DNA of 64,000 bases from Oscillospiraceae bacterium (GCA_015065295.1 SVQN01000002.1:1-64000); one strand, 5' to 3'; counted from the first letter of the stretch, positions 10,336 through 20,678 are shown. Translations and numbers: made by a program. Notes: a model not told the origin generated them from the sequence alone.

Positions 10336-11073
10336 TTAAAATCCGCATTCATTGAGAATACAGAGCATGGCTTCGCGGTTTTCCCGGAACCGGTCTGTCC
10401 TGCGGGCATTTAATCCGGAAGGATGCGGAAATCCCCACAGAATTTTTGGTTTACACGGGAAGGATTCCCGGTACAGCTCCCGGAAAACACGTTCCACAGC
10501 GGCTCCCAGCGGAATAATCAAACGGACATTGTCCAGACAGCGCAGTTCTTCCGAAAATTCGGTTTGAAAATATCTTTTTAAAATTTCTGCATTGGAAATT
10601 GCCGGGGTATGACCACTGTAGTTTTTTCCTTTATAAAAACAGGGATATTTTATAAGGGATGTTGTATGCAGCAGGCGATTCTCCGGAATGAACAGTGCTT
10701 CACAGCTCGGGAGATTCAGACAGGTCTGTAAATTCAGTTCATCCAGCATGGAAATCAGATTTTTTCGCATGGTTCCTACAAACCGGGAATTCATTTTGCA
10801 CCGGAAACAGATTTCTTCATCTGTGAGACTTTGTTCAATTCCGTTTTTTGCAGTCTGAAAGGCATGTAGAGTCTGACTCCATCCCGGCGTGATTCCGACG
10901 ATAAGGAGTTTCGCCTGTTCGTTGATGTATTCGTTGTGCGGGGCATAATAGAGCGTCAGACCGTCATCGTGTGCTATTTCAAATTGCGGGGTCAGGATTG
11001 TTTCCCTGTCCAGTCGGGAAAGAGATTTTATTTTTTCGCGGTACTGATGAAACAGATGGTTCGGATGCAGCAT
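10336..11073 (-). CDS. Uracil-DNA glycosylase superfamily-like protein
   Basis: LLIVGITPGWSQ near the N-terminus and LWGFPHPSGLNARR near the C-terminus resemble UDG-fold motifs. Confidence 0.6.
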   Translation of the reverse strand: MLHPNHLFHQYREKIKSLSRLDRETILTPQFEIAHDDGLTLYYAPHNEYINEQAKLLIVGITPGWSQTLHAFQTAKNGIEQSLTDEEICFRCKMNSRFVGTMRKNLISMLDELNLQTCLNLPSCEALFIPENRLLHTTSLIKYPCFYKGKNYSGHTPAISNAEILKRYFQTEFSEELRCLDNVRLIIPLGAAVERVFRELYRESFPCKPKILWGFPHPSGLNARRTDRFRENREAMLCILNECGF

Positions 11074-11084
11074 TTTCGTGTATC

Positions 11085-11187
11085 TTTTCAGAGTGAATAG
11101 TAAATAGCTATGCCAAATCGTCCGTCTGTCGGCTGACCTACAATTCAGACATAGCTATTCACTATTAGCTATTAGTTCTTAGTCATT
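11085..11187 (-). repeat. Family-3 stop-associated dyad repeat
   Basis: agtgaatagtaaatagctatg...catagctattcactattagctattagttcttagtcatt; central cgtccgtctgtcggctgac. Confidence 0.8.
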
Positions 11188-11189
11188 CC

Positions 11190-13220
11190 TCAGCTCATGC
11201 GGAAGTCGATTTCCTGCGGGATCGGGTATTTTTCGAAGATTTCCGCATCTGCGATGTCTGCGCCGTCACGCTGTTCGTCGCGTGCGATGATCTTCCGGTA
11301 GAGGTCGAGCCAGATCGCCGATGTGGAAACTTCGCCTTCCTGGATGTCCGAAACCTCCGGCTTGGAATTCATGATTGCCGCCGCGTCGTCGAGACGGCCG
11401 ATTCTGGTCAGACTGCGCGCGTAGAACAGTGCAACGCGGCCGTTGGTCTTATAGGTATCGCCGCAGGATTCGATCAGCGCGACGATATCCTCGTCCGTAC
11501 CGAACTTCTGCATATAGCGGATCGCGTCGATGATGAGACGGACGTAGCCCGTACCGCCCAGTTCGACCGCACGCATCATGCACTTTACGCCGGCTTCCTT
11601 GCATTTTTCGCCGCGGTGTTCCGCATCAGACGCATATATCCACGCGAGGGTGCGGAGAGCGATGGCATTTTCCTCCGCCTTCACGGACTTTTCGAACGCC
11701 ATACGCGCCGCGTCGAACGTCTTCGCTTCATAGTATGCACAGCCGAGCTGGAGCCATGTATACCAGTCTTTGTCTTCGACCAGTTCGAGTGCCTTGATGA
11801 ACCGTCCACCCGCGCAGTATTCGAGAACGGTGTCTTCGGTGAGCTTTGCGGAACGTGCGGGGAGCTTTCCGGTTTCGAGGAGGGTCAGGAAGTCTTCTTC
11901 CGGCTTGCCCTTCACGGATTCGACCGGGAAGACGGACAGATTGCTGAGACGCCAGTTTTCAAGCCCCGCCTTCTTCCGTGCGAGTTCTTCGAGTGCGCCC
12001 CATCCGGAACCGTAGGAGAGAATTTCTTCCGCTTCCGCCGGAGTAAAGTATGCGTCGGAATCGCAGACGAGGGCAATGCGGCCGTCGTTCACGATCTGAT
12101 CTTCCACATAATGGTTTGCCGCGCCGTAATCTTCGCCGTGGAGGATCGCCGGATCGCCGGAGGAAGCCGCGTAGCCTTCCGTCCATTCGATGATTTCGCC
12201 GTCCTTCATCGGACGCTGTTCGGACTGCGAGTGGAGAAGACCTGCCTGAAGTTCGGCATAGTAACGGTCGTCATGGGACAGCCAGCGGTTCCAGTTGCGT
12301 CCGCCCGCTTTCTGCGTACCCCATACGAACAGCTTGCGTCCCAGTTCGGTGTCGGTCGAGAACTGAACGAAGCCCTTGCCTTCGCCGTTGTAATAGGACA
12401 TGAAGCGGTGACGGTTTTCTTCCATGCGGTAGAAGTAGTCGTAGGCGTGGTCGTGGTTTGCCGGGTAGTACGCATCCTTCGGAACTTCGGGAACTTCGAC
12501 CATCGGCTTGCCGTCTCTCCACGGGTAGTTGTAATACGTTGTCGCCGGAACGATCACGCGGCTGTCGGGCGTTTCGAGATACGCGCCGTTCGACCACCAG
12601 TAGACGTAGGTATCCTTGCCGGAGAGGTTTTCGATGGTGACGCGGACAAGGAGATTATCCTTCGCAAGGGTCGCCTGTACGGTGTAAACGATGCCGCGCT
12701 TGCGTTCGTATTCGTACATTTTGAGGGTTTCGCCGCCCGCTGCGTTCCTGTAGCGCGCGATGAACAGAGGCGAACAGGTGAACGGATGGTGGCCGATCAT
12801 CCCGATGTTCCATTCGATGCCGCCGGAGAACCACGCGTTGCGGAGCGCGAGATTGGCAGGCTGGAAGACGTTGTTGCGGAACAGAAGTTCGCGGTCCTCG
12901 GGCTTGGAAATCAGCGACCAGAGACGTCCGCCAAGCTCCGTGGAGAATTCCGCACGGAGGTATTCGTTTTCGAGAACGGCGGTCTTGAGCGGCTTTTCGG
13001 TCAGCTTGCGGTCATAGCCGTCCTGCATGGTGTAGGGGAGCATACAGTGGATGCGTCCCTTGTGGACCCACGCGGATTCGTCCGGACGGAGGTTTGCCGC
13101 CGGATCCGGAACCGCATTCAGCGAAGGAACCGGGTAGGTGTAATCTGCCTTGACGTCGGGAAGAACGTTCGGAGTGCCGAGATTGGCTGCGGGGATCCGC
13201 ATTTCGGTGAATTTCAGCAT
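11190..13220 (-). CDS. DUF5107-type domain protein with TPR-like C-terminus
   Basis: EYLRAEFSTELGGRLWSLISKPEDRELLFRNNVFQPANLALRNAWFSGGIEWNIGMIGHHPFTCSPLF; alpha-helical repeats in C-terminal half. Confidence 0.75.
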   Translation of the reverse strand: MLKFTEMRIPAANLGTPNVLPDVKADYTYPVPSLNAVPDPAANLRPDESAWVHKGRIHCMLPYTMQDGYDRKLTEKPLKTAVLENEYLRAEFSTELGGRLWSLISKPEDRELLFRNNVFQPANLALRNAWFSGGIEWNIGMIGHHPFTCSPLFIARYRNAAGGETLKMYEYERKRGIVYTVQATLAKDNLLVRVTIENLSGKDTYVYWWSNGAYLETPDSRVIVPATTYYNYPWRDGKPMVEVPEVPKDAYYPANHDHAYDYFYRMEENRHRFMSYYNGEGKGFVQFSTDTELGRKLFVWGTQKAGGRNWNRWLSHDDRYYAELQAGLLHSQSEQRPMKDGEIIEWTEGYAASSGDPAILHGEDYGAANHYVEDQIVNDGRIALVCDSDAYFTPAEAEEILSYGSGWGALEELARKKAGLENWRLSNLSVFPVESVKGKPEEDFLTLLETGKLPARSAKLTEDTVLEYCAGGRFIKALELVEDKDWYTWLQLGCAYYEAKTFDAARMAFEKSVKAEENAIALRTLAWIYASDAEHRGEKCKEAGVKCMMRAVELGGTGYVRLIIDAIRYMQKFGTDEDIVALIESCGDTYKTNGRVALFYARSLTRIGRLDDAAAIMNSKPEVSDIQEGEVSTSAIWLDLYRKIIARDEQRDGADIADAEIFEKYPIPQEIDFRMS

Positions 13221-13353
13221 GATGGAAATCCTTTCGCACAAATGAAATTGGTAAGATTATTATACTATACTTCCCGGCGATGCGCAAGGGTTTTGGGAAG
13301 ATTGAAATACGAAAAAACGGGAAGGTGCCGAAGCAGTCTTCCCGTACAAACGG

Positions 13354-13836
13354 TTATCCCATCAGTTCCCGCGCCGCTTTGCCGGTCATGTGATCGACCG
13401 TGATCCCGACAATGCAGACTGCCGCGAAGCTGCCGTCGATTTCCCTGTCCGCCGCGGACACCGGCATCTCCGGCGAATACTTTTCCGCAAGGCTGTGCAG
13501 AACCCTGCGCTTTTCCACAGGATCCTCCACAACCGCCGCCCGTCCGAACGCGATCACACTCCGGAAATACGTCGTGAATTCCTCAGGAATGATGTCGTCC
13601 TTGTCGATCACGCAGAACGAAACCTTGTCATCCGCAAGAATCGCGTCCATTTTGTGTCCCGTTTTCGCGCAGTGGAAGTAAATTTTGTCATCCATATACA
13701 CAAAACTCAAAGGCACGGCATACGGATACCCGCCGTCCCCGTGAACCGCCAGCACACCGGATGTCGCCCGCCCGAGAACCGCCGCGCATTCCTCGTCGGA
13801 AATCTGCTGTTTCTTCCGTCTCATCCCCCGAAACAT
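13354..13836 (-). CDS. Pyridoxamine 5'-phosphate oxidase family protein
   Basis: GVLAVHGDGGYPYAVPLSFVYMDDKIYFHCAKTGHKMDAILADDKVSFCVI. Confidence 0.85.
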   Translation of the reverse strand: MFRGMRRKKQQISDEECAAVLGRATSGVLAVHGDGGYPYAVPLSFVYMDDKIYFHCAKTGHKMDAILADDKVSFCVIDKDDIIPEEFTTYFRSVIAFGRAAVVEDPVEKRRVLHSLAEKYSPEMPVSAADREIDGSFAAVCIVGITVDHMTGKAARELMG

Positions 13837-13870
13837 ATAGTTTGCACCTCACTTTGTCTTATCTTATTTC

Positions 13871-13930
13871 AAAAAGGTTTTTGGAAGGGGTTCGGGGAAA
13901 CCTTTTTCCTTAAAAAAGGTTTCCCCGAGA
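13871..13930 (-). repeat. Family-1 intergenic hairpin repeat
   Basis: aaaaaggtttttggaaggggttcggggaaacctttttccttaaaaaaggtttccccga downstream of the potD stop. Confidence 0.85.
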
Positions 13931-13940
13931 AAAAATATCC

Positions 13941-14993
13941 TTATTCACACAAACCCTTGAATTCGGTCCAGACTGCGATGTGGGCGTCGTCCGCTTCGGG
14001 GGTGATATTTTCGATCATTTCCATGTTGTCCCTGCTGAATTCAGCGGGGAGCGTCAGGAAGCTGCGGTATTCTTCCGCAATGTACGGCTCGGATGCCGAT
14101 GCCGTGCAGTAGTAGCCGAGGTATTCGTAGCACTTCGCGCCGCGTTCCGGATCGAGAATGAACTCGATGAACTTGTGCGCCGCGTCCGCGTTCGGTGCCT
14201 TCGAGGGCACAAACATTGCCATGATACCGAAGCCGATGCCTTCTTCCGGATATACGATTTCCAGAGACGGGTCGGTCATCTTCGCCATCGTTACCTGCGA
14301 AGTGTACATAACCGCCGCGTCAATTTCGCCGGAGAGCAGGTCGTCCTGAATGTAGTCGTCCTTGATGAGACGGATGTTCGGCGCAAGTTCGTTCAGCTTC
14401 GTTCCTGCCGCCGTAATGTCCGCCGTTTCGGTCGTGTTGTAGCTCTTGCCGAGTACCTTCAATGCCATCCCGTTGATAACGCGGTAGTTCGAGATGATCC
14501 CCACGGAATCCGCAAGAGCCGAATTCCACAGATCGGCGTACCCTTCGATGGGTGTGGTCACATTTGCCGGATTGTATACGATTGTCTGTACGCCCGCACC
14601 GTAAGGAACGGTGTATTCGTCCGTCGGGTCGTAGAACTGTCCCTGATAGAGCGGATTCACGTTGCCGATGCTCGGAATCTTCGTCTTGTCGAGCTTCTGA
14701 ACCAGCCCTTCCGCAATGGCGGTTTCGATAATGTAGTCATCCGCAATAATGAGGTCGTAGTCGCCGCCTTCGGCCGCCTGTAACTTCATCAGCATGGTCT
14801 CGTCATAGTCGAAGTTGACGTAGTTGATGTCAATGCCGGTGGTTTCTTCAAATTCCGTCAGAACCTCTTCCGGGAACATTCCTTCCCATGTGAAGAGGTT
14901 GAGCGTACCGTTTTTGCCGACGTCGGAGCCGCCGCACGCCGTCAGCGTGGATGTCAGCATCAGGGACGCAAGAATAAGCGCGAGTTTTTTCAT
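13941..14993 (-). CDS. potD: Spermidine/putrescine ABC transporter substrate-binding lipoprotein
   Basis: MKKLALILASLMLTSTLTACGGSDVGKNGTLNLFTWEGMFPEEVLTEFEETTGIDINYVNFD; lipobox; operon with potABC. Confidence 0.9.
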   Translation of the reverse strand: MKKLALILASLMLTSTLTACGGSDVGKNGTLNLFTWEGMFPEEVLTEFEETTGIDINYVNFDYDETMLMKLQAAEGGDYDLIIADDYIIETAIAEGLVQKLDKTKIPSIGNVNPLYQGQFYDPTDEYTVPYGAGVQTIVYNPANVTTPIEGYADLWNSALADSVGIISNYRVINGMALKVLGKSYNTTETADITAAGTKLNELAPNIRLIKDDYIQDDLLSGEIDAAVMYTSQVTMAKMTDPSLEIVYPEEGIGFGIMAMFVPSKAPNADAAHKFIEFILDPERGAKCYEYLGYYCTASASEPYIAEEYRSFLTLPAEFSRDNMEMIENITPEADDAHIAVWTEFKGLCE

Positions 14994-15091
14994 GTGGTTT
15001 TTCCTCCTGTATGTGAAATGAATAATGAATGATGATAAATGAAGAATAATTGCTGATTTTTGACCAGAGGTCAAAAATCTTCCTTTTCTGT

Positions 15092-15886
15092 TCACTCTTC
15101 TCTGTTCTCTCTTCTCTTTTTTATCATTCCCGCGACGGTCAGGCACAATACCGATACCGCGAGCATGATCGTACACAGCGCGTTGATTTTCGGCGACAGC
15201 CCCGTCTTGATCTGCGTGTAGACCTTGATCGGGAGCGTGTTCACCGATACGCCTGTCACGAAAATACTGATAATCACGTCGTCGAAGCTCATCGCAAACG
15301 ACAGGAACATCCCAGAAATGATCGCCGGGGAGAGCATCGGCAGGGTCACGGTGAAGAATGCCGTCAGCCGTCCCGCACCGAGATCGCGCGCCGCTTCGAT
15401 GGCGGAGTAGTCCAGCGATTCCAGAGCCGCCGCCACTTCCGTGTAGATGTACGGAATGCAGAACGCCGTGTGCGCGATGATGAGCGTCAGCATCCCGAAC
15501 GGAAGACCGAGCAGCGAGAAGAACGCCAGAAAGACCATCCCGAGGACGATTTCCGGAATAATCAGCGGCAGAAGCGCGAGTTTTTCCACCCACTGCTTCA
15601 GCGGGAGATTCGATTTTGCCATCCCCAGTGCCGCCGCCGTTGCGATGACCGCCGCCAGAACGGACGAGGTCACGCCAAGAAAGACGGAATTTCCGAGGGC
15701 TTCGAGAATCGAGTCGTCGCGGAACAGCTCCGCGTACCATTTGAGGGAGAAGCCGTCCCACCTGGATGAAAGTTTGCTTTCGTTGAACGAGTACACCGCC
15801 ACAATGAGAATCGGCAGGTACGTCAGCACCGTCATGACGACGGGATAGATGAGGGAGCGTTTCCGGAATTTTTTCATGTCACACAT
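15092..15886 (-). CDS. potC: Spermidine/putrescine ABC transporter permease
   Basis: Multi-TM, EAARDLGAGRLTAFFTVTLPMLSPAIISG (EAA motif). Confidence 0.9.
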   Translation of the reverse strand: MCDMKKFRKRSLIYPVVMTVLTYLPILIVAVYSFNESKLSSRWDGFSLKWYAELFRDDSILEALGNSVFLGVTSSVLAAVIATAAALGMAKSNLPLKQWVEKLALLPLIIPEIVLGMVFLAFFSLLGLPFGMLTLIIAHTAFCIPYIYTEVAAALESLDYSAIEAARDLGAGRLTAFFTVTLPMLSPAIISGMFLSFAMSFDDVIISIFVTGVSVNTLPIKVYTQIKTGLSPKINALCTIMLAVSVLCLTVAGMIKKRRENREE

Positions 15887-16715
15887 CCCTCCGTTTTTTC
15901 ATGAGAAGTCCGCAGACCACACCGGTCAGGAGCATCAGGACGACCGACAGTGCCGCCGCGAACGGCTGGTTGTGCGCCCGCATGAGCTGTTCCTCGATCA
16001 GACTGCCGATCAGGACAACCTTGTTTCCGCCGAGGATGGACGCGATGAAGAACAGTCCCATCGACGGAATGAACGTGAGGATGATCCCCGTTTTCAGGCC
16101 GGGCATTGTCAGCGGAAGGGTCACGGACAGGAACGCGCGGACTTTTCCGGCACCGAGGTCACGCGCGGCCTCCACGAGGGTGAGATCGAGCTTTTCCGCG
16201 ACCTGATAAACCGACAGGAACATGAACGGAAGCAGGACATAGATCATCCCGACGACGACCGCCGGATAGGTATACAGCAGTTTCAGCGGTTCGTCGGTGA
16301 TGCCGAGAGCCATCAGCACTTTATCAAGCAGACCGTTTGCGCGGAAGAGGATGATCCATCCGACCAGCCGCAGGAGCGAGTTGACGAAGTAGGGGATCAT
16401 CTGCGCCGTCCGGAAAAATTTCGCGTATTTCGGCGGCAGGAGAGCCGCGCTGAGTCCGAACGGGTAGCCGATCAGGATAACGGCGGCGGTGGAAACGGCC
16501 GCGAGCTTCAGGGATTCGAGAAAGGTTTTGAAATAGACCTCGTCGAAAATTTTCCGGTAGTTTTCAAGGGTGAACGTATCGGTGAAGCCGAAGGTATCAC
16601 GGGTCATGAACGACAGGACGAGCATATAGACGAGCGGTCCCGCGATGAACACGAGGGAGAACAGGTACATCGGAAGAACCGCGAGCGTGGCGGTACGCCG
16701 GTTTTTGCGCGTCAT
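15879..16715 (-). CDS. potB: Spermidine/putrescine ABC transporter permease
   Basis: Multi-TM, EAARDLGAGKVRAFLSVTLPLTMPGLKTG. Confidence 0.9.
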   Translation of the reverse strand: MTRKNRRTATLAVLPMYLFSLVFIAGPLVYMLVLSFMTRDTFGFTDTFTLENYRKIFDEVYFKTFLESLKLAAVSTAAVILIGYPFGLSAALLPPKYAKFFRTAQMIPYFVNSLLRLVGWIILFRANGLLDKVLMALGITDEPLKLLYTYPAVVVGMIYVLLPFMFLSVYQVAEKLDLTLVEAARDLGAGKVRAFLSVTLPLTMPGLKTGIILTFIPSMGLFFIASILGGNKVVLIGSLIEEQLMRAHNQPFAAALSVVLMLLTGVVCGLLMKKRRDV

Positions 16716-17818
16716 AGACGTCCCTCCCCTGCATCGTCCGCGTCGCTTTCGCAGAGGACGGCGGCGAGGGCGGGAATATCAAACCGGACGGTATCGCCGG
16801 GGTGGACGGAGGTGTCCAGACCGTAGCGGATGGCGGTGAGCGGAGTTTTGCCGCAGCTGAGCGTGAGCCGCAGAACGCCGCCGGCAAAGCTGACATCCGT
16901 GACGGTACCGGAGAACGTGCCGGTATCGGAGAGCTTGATCTGTTCTCCGCGTAAGGCGGCGGGAACGAAATCACCGTTCCGGTAAGTACGGCCGTGATTT
17001 CCGGGACGCACGGTCAGCGGCATTCCGCCGAAATCGACCTGTGCGGACGTATCGTCCAGCATTTTTGTGAACGTACACGGGAGAATGTTGGCTTCTCCGA
17101 CGAAGCGTGCAACGTAAACGGAGCGCGGGCTGTCGTAAATTTCGGACGGTGTGCCGATCTGGAGGAAGGTACCGTTCCGCATCACGGCGATGCGGTCGGA
17201 CATATTGAGGGCTTCTTCCTGGTCGTGGGTGATATAGATAAAGGTAATTCCGAGGGATTTCTGCAAATTTTTCAGCTCCGTCTGCATCTGGCGGCGGAGG
17301 TTGAGGTCGAGCGCACCGAGAGGTTCGTCGAGCAGAAGGACGCGCGGCTGACCGATCACAGCTCGTGCGATGGCAATGCGCTGCCGCTGACCGCCGGAGA
17401 GAGCGGACGGAAACCGTCGTTCGTACCCGGTCATACGCACCAGTGCGAGGGCATCGGCGACGCGGCGTTGGACTTCCTCCTTCGGGGGACGTTTTTTCGC
17501 AATCCGGAGAGGGTACGCGACGTTATCGAAGACGGTCATGTGCGGAAAAAGCGCGTAGTTCTGGAAGACGGTATTGACCTCGCGCAGGTTGGGTTCGGCG
17601 GCGGTGACGTCGCGTCCGTCGAGAAACACGCTTCCGGCATCGGCTTCTTCGAGGCCGCAGATAATGCGGAGGAGGGTGGTTTTTCCGCAGCCGGAGGAGC
17701 CGAGGACGGTCAGAAACTCTCCGCGCGCGACAGAAAACGAGAGGTCGCGGATAACGCGGGTTTCGCCGAAGGCTTTGGAGACCCCGCGGATCTCCAGAAT
17801 ATGGGAGACATCGTCCAT
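16712..17818 (-). CDS. potA: Spermidine/putrescine ABC transporter ATP-binding protein
   Basis: LGSSGCGKTTLLRIICGLE, LSGGQRQRIAIARAVIGQPRVLLLDEPLGALD, C-terminal TOBE-like region. Confidence 0.95.
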   Translation of the reverse strand: MDDVSHILEIRGVSKAFGETRVIRDLSFSVARGEFLTVLGSSGCGKTTLLRIICGLEEADAGSVFLDGRDVTAAEPNLREVNTVFQNYALFPHMTVFDNVAYPLRIAKKRPPKEEVQRRVADALALVRMTGYERRFPSALSGGQRQRIAIARAVIGQPRVLLLDEPLGALDLNLRRQMQTELKNLQKSLGITFIYITHDQEEALNMSDRIAVMRNGTFLQIGTPSEIYDSPRSVYVARFVGEANILPCTFTKMLDDTSAQVDFGGMPLTVRPGNHGRTYRNGDFVPAALRGEQIKLSDTGTFSGTVTDVSFAGGVLRLTLSCGKTPLTAIRYGLDTSVHPGDTVRFDIPALAAVLCESDADDAGEGRL

Positions 17819-17961
17819 ACGGACAAACCCTCCTTTGAGATAGGATTATTGTTTTTCTATATGTTACCATAGATTTGGCAGGTTGTCAATTCTTAAAAAC
17901 ATATTAAATGATTTTAAAAAATAGTTTTATGGCTATAAAATTTTGTAGGTGCGGATTTCTT

Positions 17962-18628
17962 GGGGAAACCTTTTTGAGGAAAAGGTTTCCCCAAACCCCT
18001 TCCAAAACCTTTTTGGACTGCTACAGGGATTTCGACTGTGCAGATTTTTTGTTTGAAGGGGATTTTCTTGGGTTTGTGCGTAGCCATATCGTTGATCCCA
18101 TCCGCTGACATGATGTTGGTTTGAATTTCTTCGAAAATCGTTCTGGGGAAGTCAGGCTCCGCCAAGACCCTGACTTCCGTTGCCGTAGGGAGATACGTTG
18201 ATGAGGTGCGTCACGTTTGAATTCAGCTACATTTTGTCATCCCCCGCACTCCTTGGCTGACGCCGTTCGTGCTTTTCGAAGAAAACTGTATGTCAGCCGA
18301 CCGAACGAACGCAAAGCGCGGACGGCGGGCGAGCCAAGACGCGCGGAAATCCAACAAACCGTAGCTGAATTCAAAATTGACGTACTAAATTATGCAGTCG
18401 CAACATGGCGCGGGAAGTCAGGGTCTTGGCGGAGCCTGACTTCCCCAGAACGATTTTCGTAGAATTTCAAACCAGCCCCATGTCAACGGGTCGAACACTC
18501 TTAAGCCGAACTCCACGGTATATTTCAAAAAGCCCCCTCCCCATCCTATCAGCCAAACAAACCGGCTACAACCGCCTAAAAAGGTTTGGAAGGGGTTTGG
18601 GGGAACCTTTCCTCAAAAGGTTCCCCCA
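17962..18628. repeat. Family-4 large palindromic element copy D1 bounded by inverted Family-1 hairpins
   Basis: Left arm 17962-18180 and inverted right arm 18409-18628 share Family-1 hairpin and/or the aatcgttctggggaagtcaggctccgccaagaccctgacttcc block. Confidence 0.8.
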
Positions 18629-18687
18629 AGAAACTCCCCCAAAACAGTACCAAATATTTCAAAAAATAAATTTTAACATTATACCGC

Positions 18688-18715
18688 TTGCCTAATGACA
18701 AAATTATGGTATAAT
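18688..18715 (+). promoter_or_regulatory. sigma70-type promoter for galactokinase
   Basis: TTGCCT-16-TATAAT. Confidence 0.6.
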
Positions 18716-18770
18716 ATATCTGATACCCATACGAATACAAATTCTTTACATACAAAGAGAGGCATCTGTC

Positions 18771-20069
18771 ATGACTATTTCTGAACTGAAGAATACCATC
18801 CTCGTCGGCGGGATCGACGCGGCACTGACTGACGGGCTGTCCGTTCCGGCCGATAAGGTGGAAGGCCAGCGTGAACGCTATGCCAAGGCGGCGGACGAGT
18901 TTGCGGCTCTCTACGGCGACGGCGATATTTCCCTTTACTCCGTCGGCGGCAGAAGCGAGATTTCCGGCAACCATACCGACCACAACTTCGGCCGCGTCAT
19001 CGCGGCGAGCGTGAACCTCGACATCCTTGCGGTTGTCAAGAAGACCGACGACGGTGTCATCCGCATCAAGAGCGAAGGTTTCCCGGAAGACGTGGTCGCT
19101 CCCGCAGCGGTAGAAGCTCCCGACGAATCCAAGTTCTTCACCTCCGCGGCAATCATCGCCGGTATGGAACGCGCGTTCCTTGATGCGGGCTACGCAGTCG
19201 GCGGTTTTGACGCGTACACCACGTCCAACGTTCTCAAGGGTTCCGGCATCAGCTCCTCTGCGGCGTTCGAAGTTATGGTTGGCAACATCCTCAACTATCT
19301 CTACAACGACGGCAAGGTTTCCAATGTGGAAATCGCAAAGATGGCGCAGTTTGCGGAAAACAAGTACTTCGGCAAGCCCTGCGGCCTGATGGATCAGACC
19401 GCTTGTGCAGTCGGCGGCTTCATCACCATCGATTTCGAAGACCCGACCAATCCCATTATTGAAAAACTCGACTTTGACCTTACTGCGGCAGGCTACAGCC
19501 TCTGCATCGTCAACACCGGCGGCAACCATGCTGACCTCAACGAAGACTATGCGTCCGTTCCTGCGGAAATGAAGTCCGTTGCGGCGAAGCTCGGTGTTCC
19601 GGTACTCCGCAAGACCTGCCGTTGTACGCTGGACAAGGCTCTTGCTGAAAACGGTGCGGCTCTGCGTGAAGAACTCGGCGACCGTGCGATCATGAGAGCG
19701 TACCACTTCTTCGCGGAAAACGAACGCGTTGCAGGTCAGGTTGACGCGCTGAAGGCCGGGGATACCGCCGGATTCCTTGCAGGCGTTACTGCGTCCGGCA
19801 ACAGCAGCTTCAAGTTCCTCCAGAATGTTTACACGACCAAGAACGTACAGGAACAGGGTCTGTCTCTGGCACTGTGCATCGCGGAACGTGTGGTTGCGGA
19901 AGTCGGCGGTGCGTGCAGAGTTCACGGCGGCGGTTTCGCGGGGACGATTCAGGCGTTCATTCCGACCGAAAAGACGGCGGAATTTGCTGCAAAGATGAAC
20001 GGTGTGTTCGGCGAAGGTGCTACGCATATTCTCAGCGTTCGCAAGAACGGTGCCTGCAAGATCTGCTGA
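18771..20069 (+). CDS. galK: Galactokinase-family GHMP kinase
   Basis: YSVGGRSEISGNHTDHNFGRVIAASV, SNVLKGSGISSSAAFEVMVGNI, GGACRVHGGGFAGTIQAF. Confidence 0.85.
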   Translation: MTISELKNTILVGGIDAALTDGLSVPADKVEGQRERYAKAADEFAALYGDGDISLYSVGGRSEISGNHTDHNFGRVIAASVNLDILAVVKKTDDGVIRIKSEGFPEDVVAPAAVEAPDESKFFTSAAIIAGMERAFLDAGYAVGGFDAYTTSNVLKGSGISSSAAFEVMVGNILNYLYNDGKVSNVEIAKMAQFAENKYFGKPCGLMDQTACAVGGFITIDFEDPTNPIIEKLDFDLTAAGYSLCIVNTGGNHADLNEDYASVPAEMKSVAAKLGVPVLRKTCRCTLDKALAENGAALREELGDRAIMRAYHFFAENERVAGQVDALKAGDTAGFLAGVTASGNSSFKFLQNVYTTKNVQEQGLSLALCIAERVVAEVGGACRVHGGGFAGTIQAFIPTEKTAEFAAKMNGVFGEGATHILSVRKNGACKIC

Positions 20070-20094
20070 ACTGAAATTTAGAATACCAAATTAC

Positions 20095-20262
20095 CTCTGT
20101 TCTTTTTCTCCTTTATCGAGGAGAAAAAGAACCAAAAAGAGGAACTCCTTGGAAGTCAAAGGAGATTTCGCGGACTGCGGTCCGCGACTCAGGGCTCTGC
20201 CCTAAGAACCCGCGACCTTTTGGAAAAGGTCGATCAAAACTTTTCGGCTGACAACGTGCAGC
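20095..20262. repeat. Tandem hairpin array in intergenic region
   Basis: ttttctcctttatcgaggagaaaaa; cgcggactgcggtccgcg; agggctctgccct; gaccttttggaaaaggtc. Confidence 0.7.
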
Positions 20263-20288
20263 TTATGTTATGAAAGGTACTTCCGCCC

Positions 20289-20666
20289 ATGAAAAAACCA
20301 CAGGATTCTCTCCGTAAGCTGGGGGCTTTATTCCTGAACTTTATCCTGTTCTACGTCCTCCTGCGGCTCATCATCCTGCTTGCCGGACGTACCGGGATCA
20401 TGGCCATTTACTACATCGGTTCGACTGCCTATATGCTCGGTGCGGCAGCGGTCTTTATCGCTTTTTTCTGTCTCAACGGTTTTACGGTCAACAACGTGGA
20501 TCGGACATGGGATGATCTCCCCGCCGGGTGGCCGGACGACAAAAAACGTGAGTTCCTCGCCAGGCAGCCCGAACGCCGGGCGAAGGCGCGCAAACTCATG
20601 TACATCCTCATGCCGATGATCGTTACGATCGGGATCAACTACATCGAACTGACATTTCTGAAATAA
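20289..20666 (+). CDS. Hypothetical membrane protein
   Basis: Three predicted hydrophobic segments; SD-compatible spacing; immediately upstream of rlmH. Confidence 0.7.
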   Translation: MKKPQDSLRKLGALFLNFILFYVLLRLIILLAGRTGIMAIYYIGSTAYMLGAAAVFIAFFCLNGFTVNNVDRTWDDLPAGWPDDKKREFLARQPERRAKARKLMYILMPMIVTIGINYIELTFLK

Positions 20667-20678
20667 GGGAGAACCGCC

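Noticed and set aside
11616-13403. 595-aa plus-strand ORF
   Set aside because: Antisense shadow of the DUF5107-type gene.
13941-15761. Apparent 606-aa fusion protein ending in potD
   Set aside because: N-terminal part is out-of-frame reading through potC; a proper lipoprotein signal start (MKKLALILASLMLTSTLTACGG) is at 14993.
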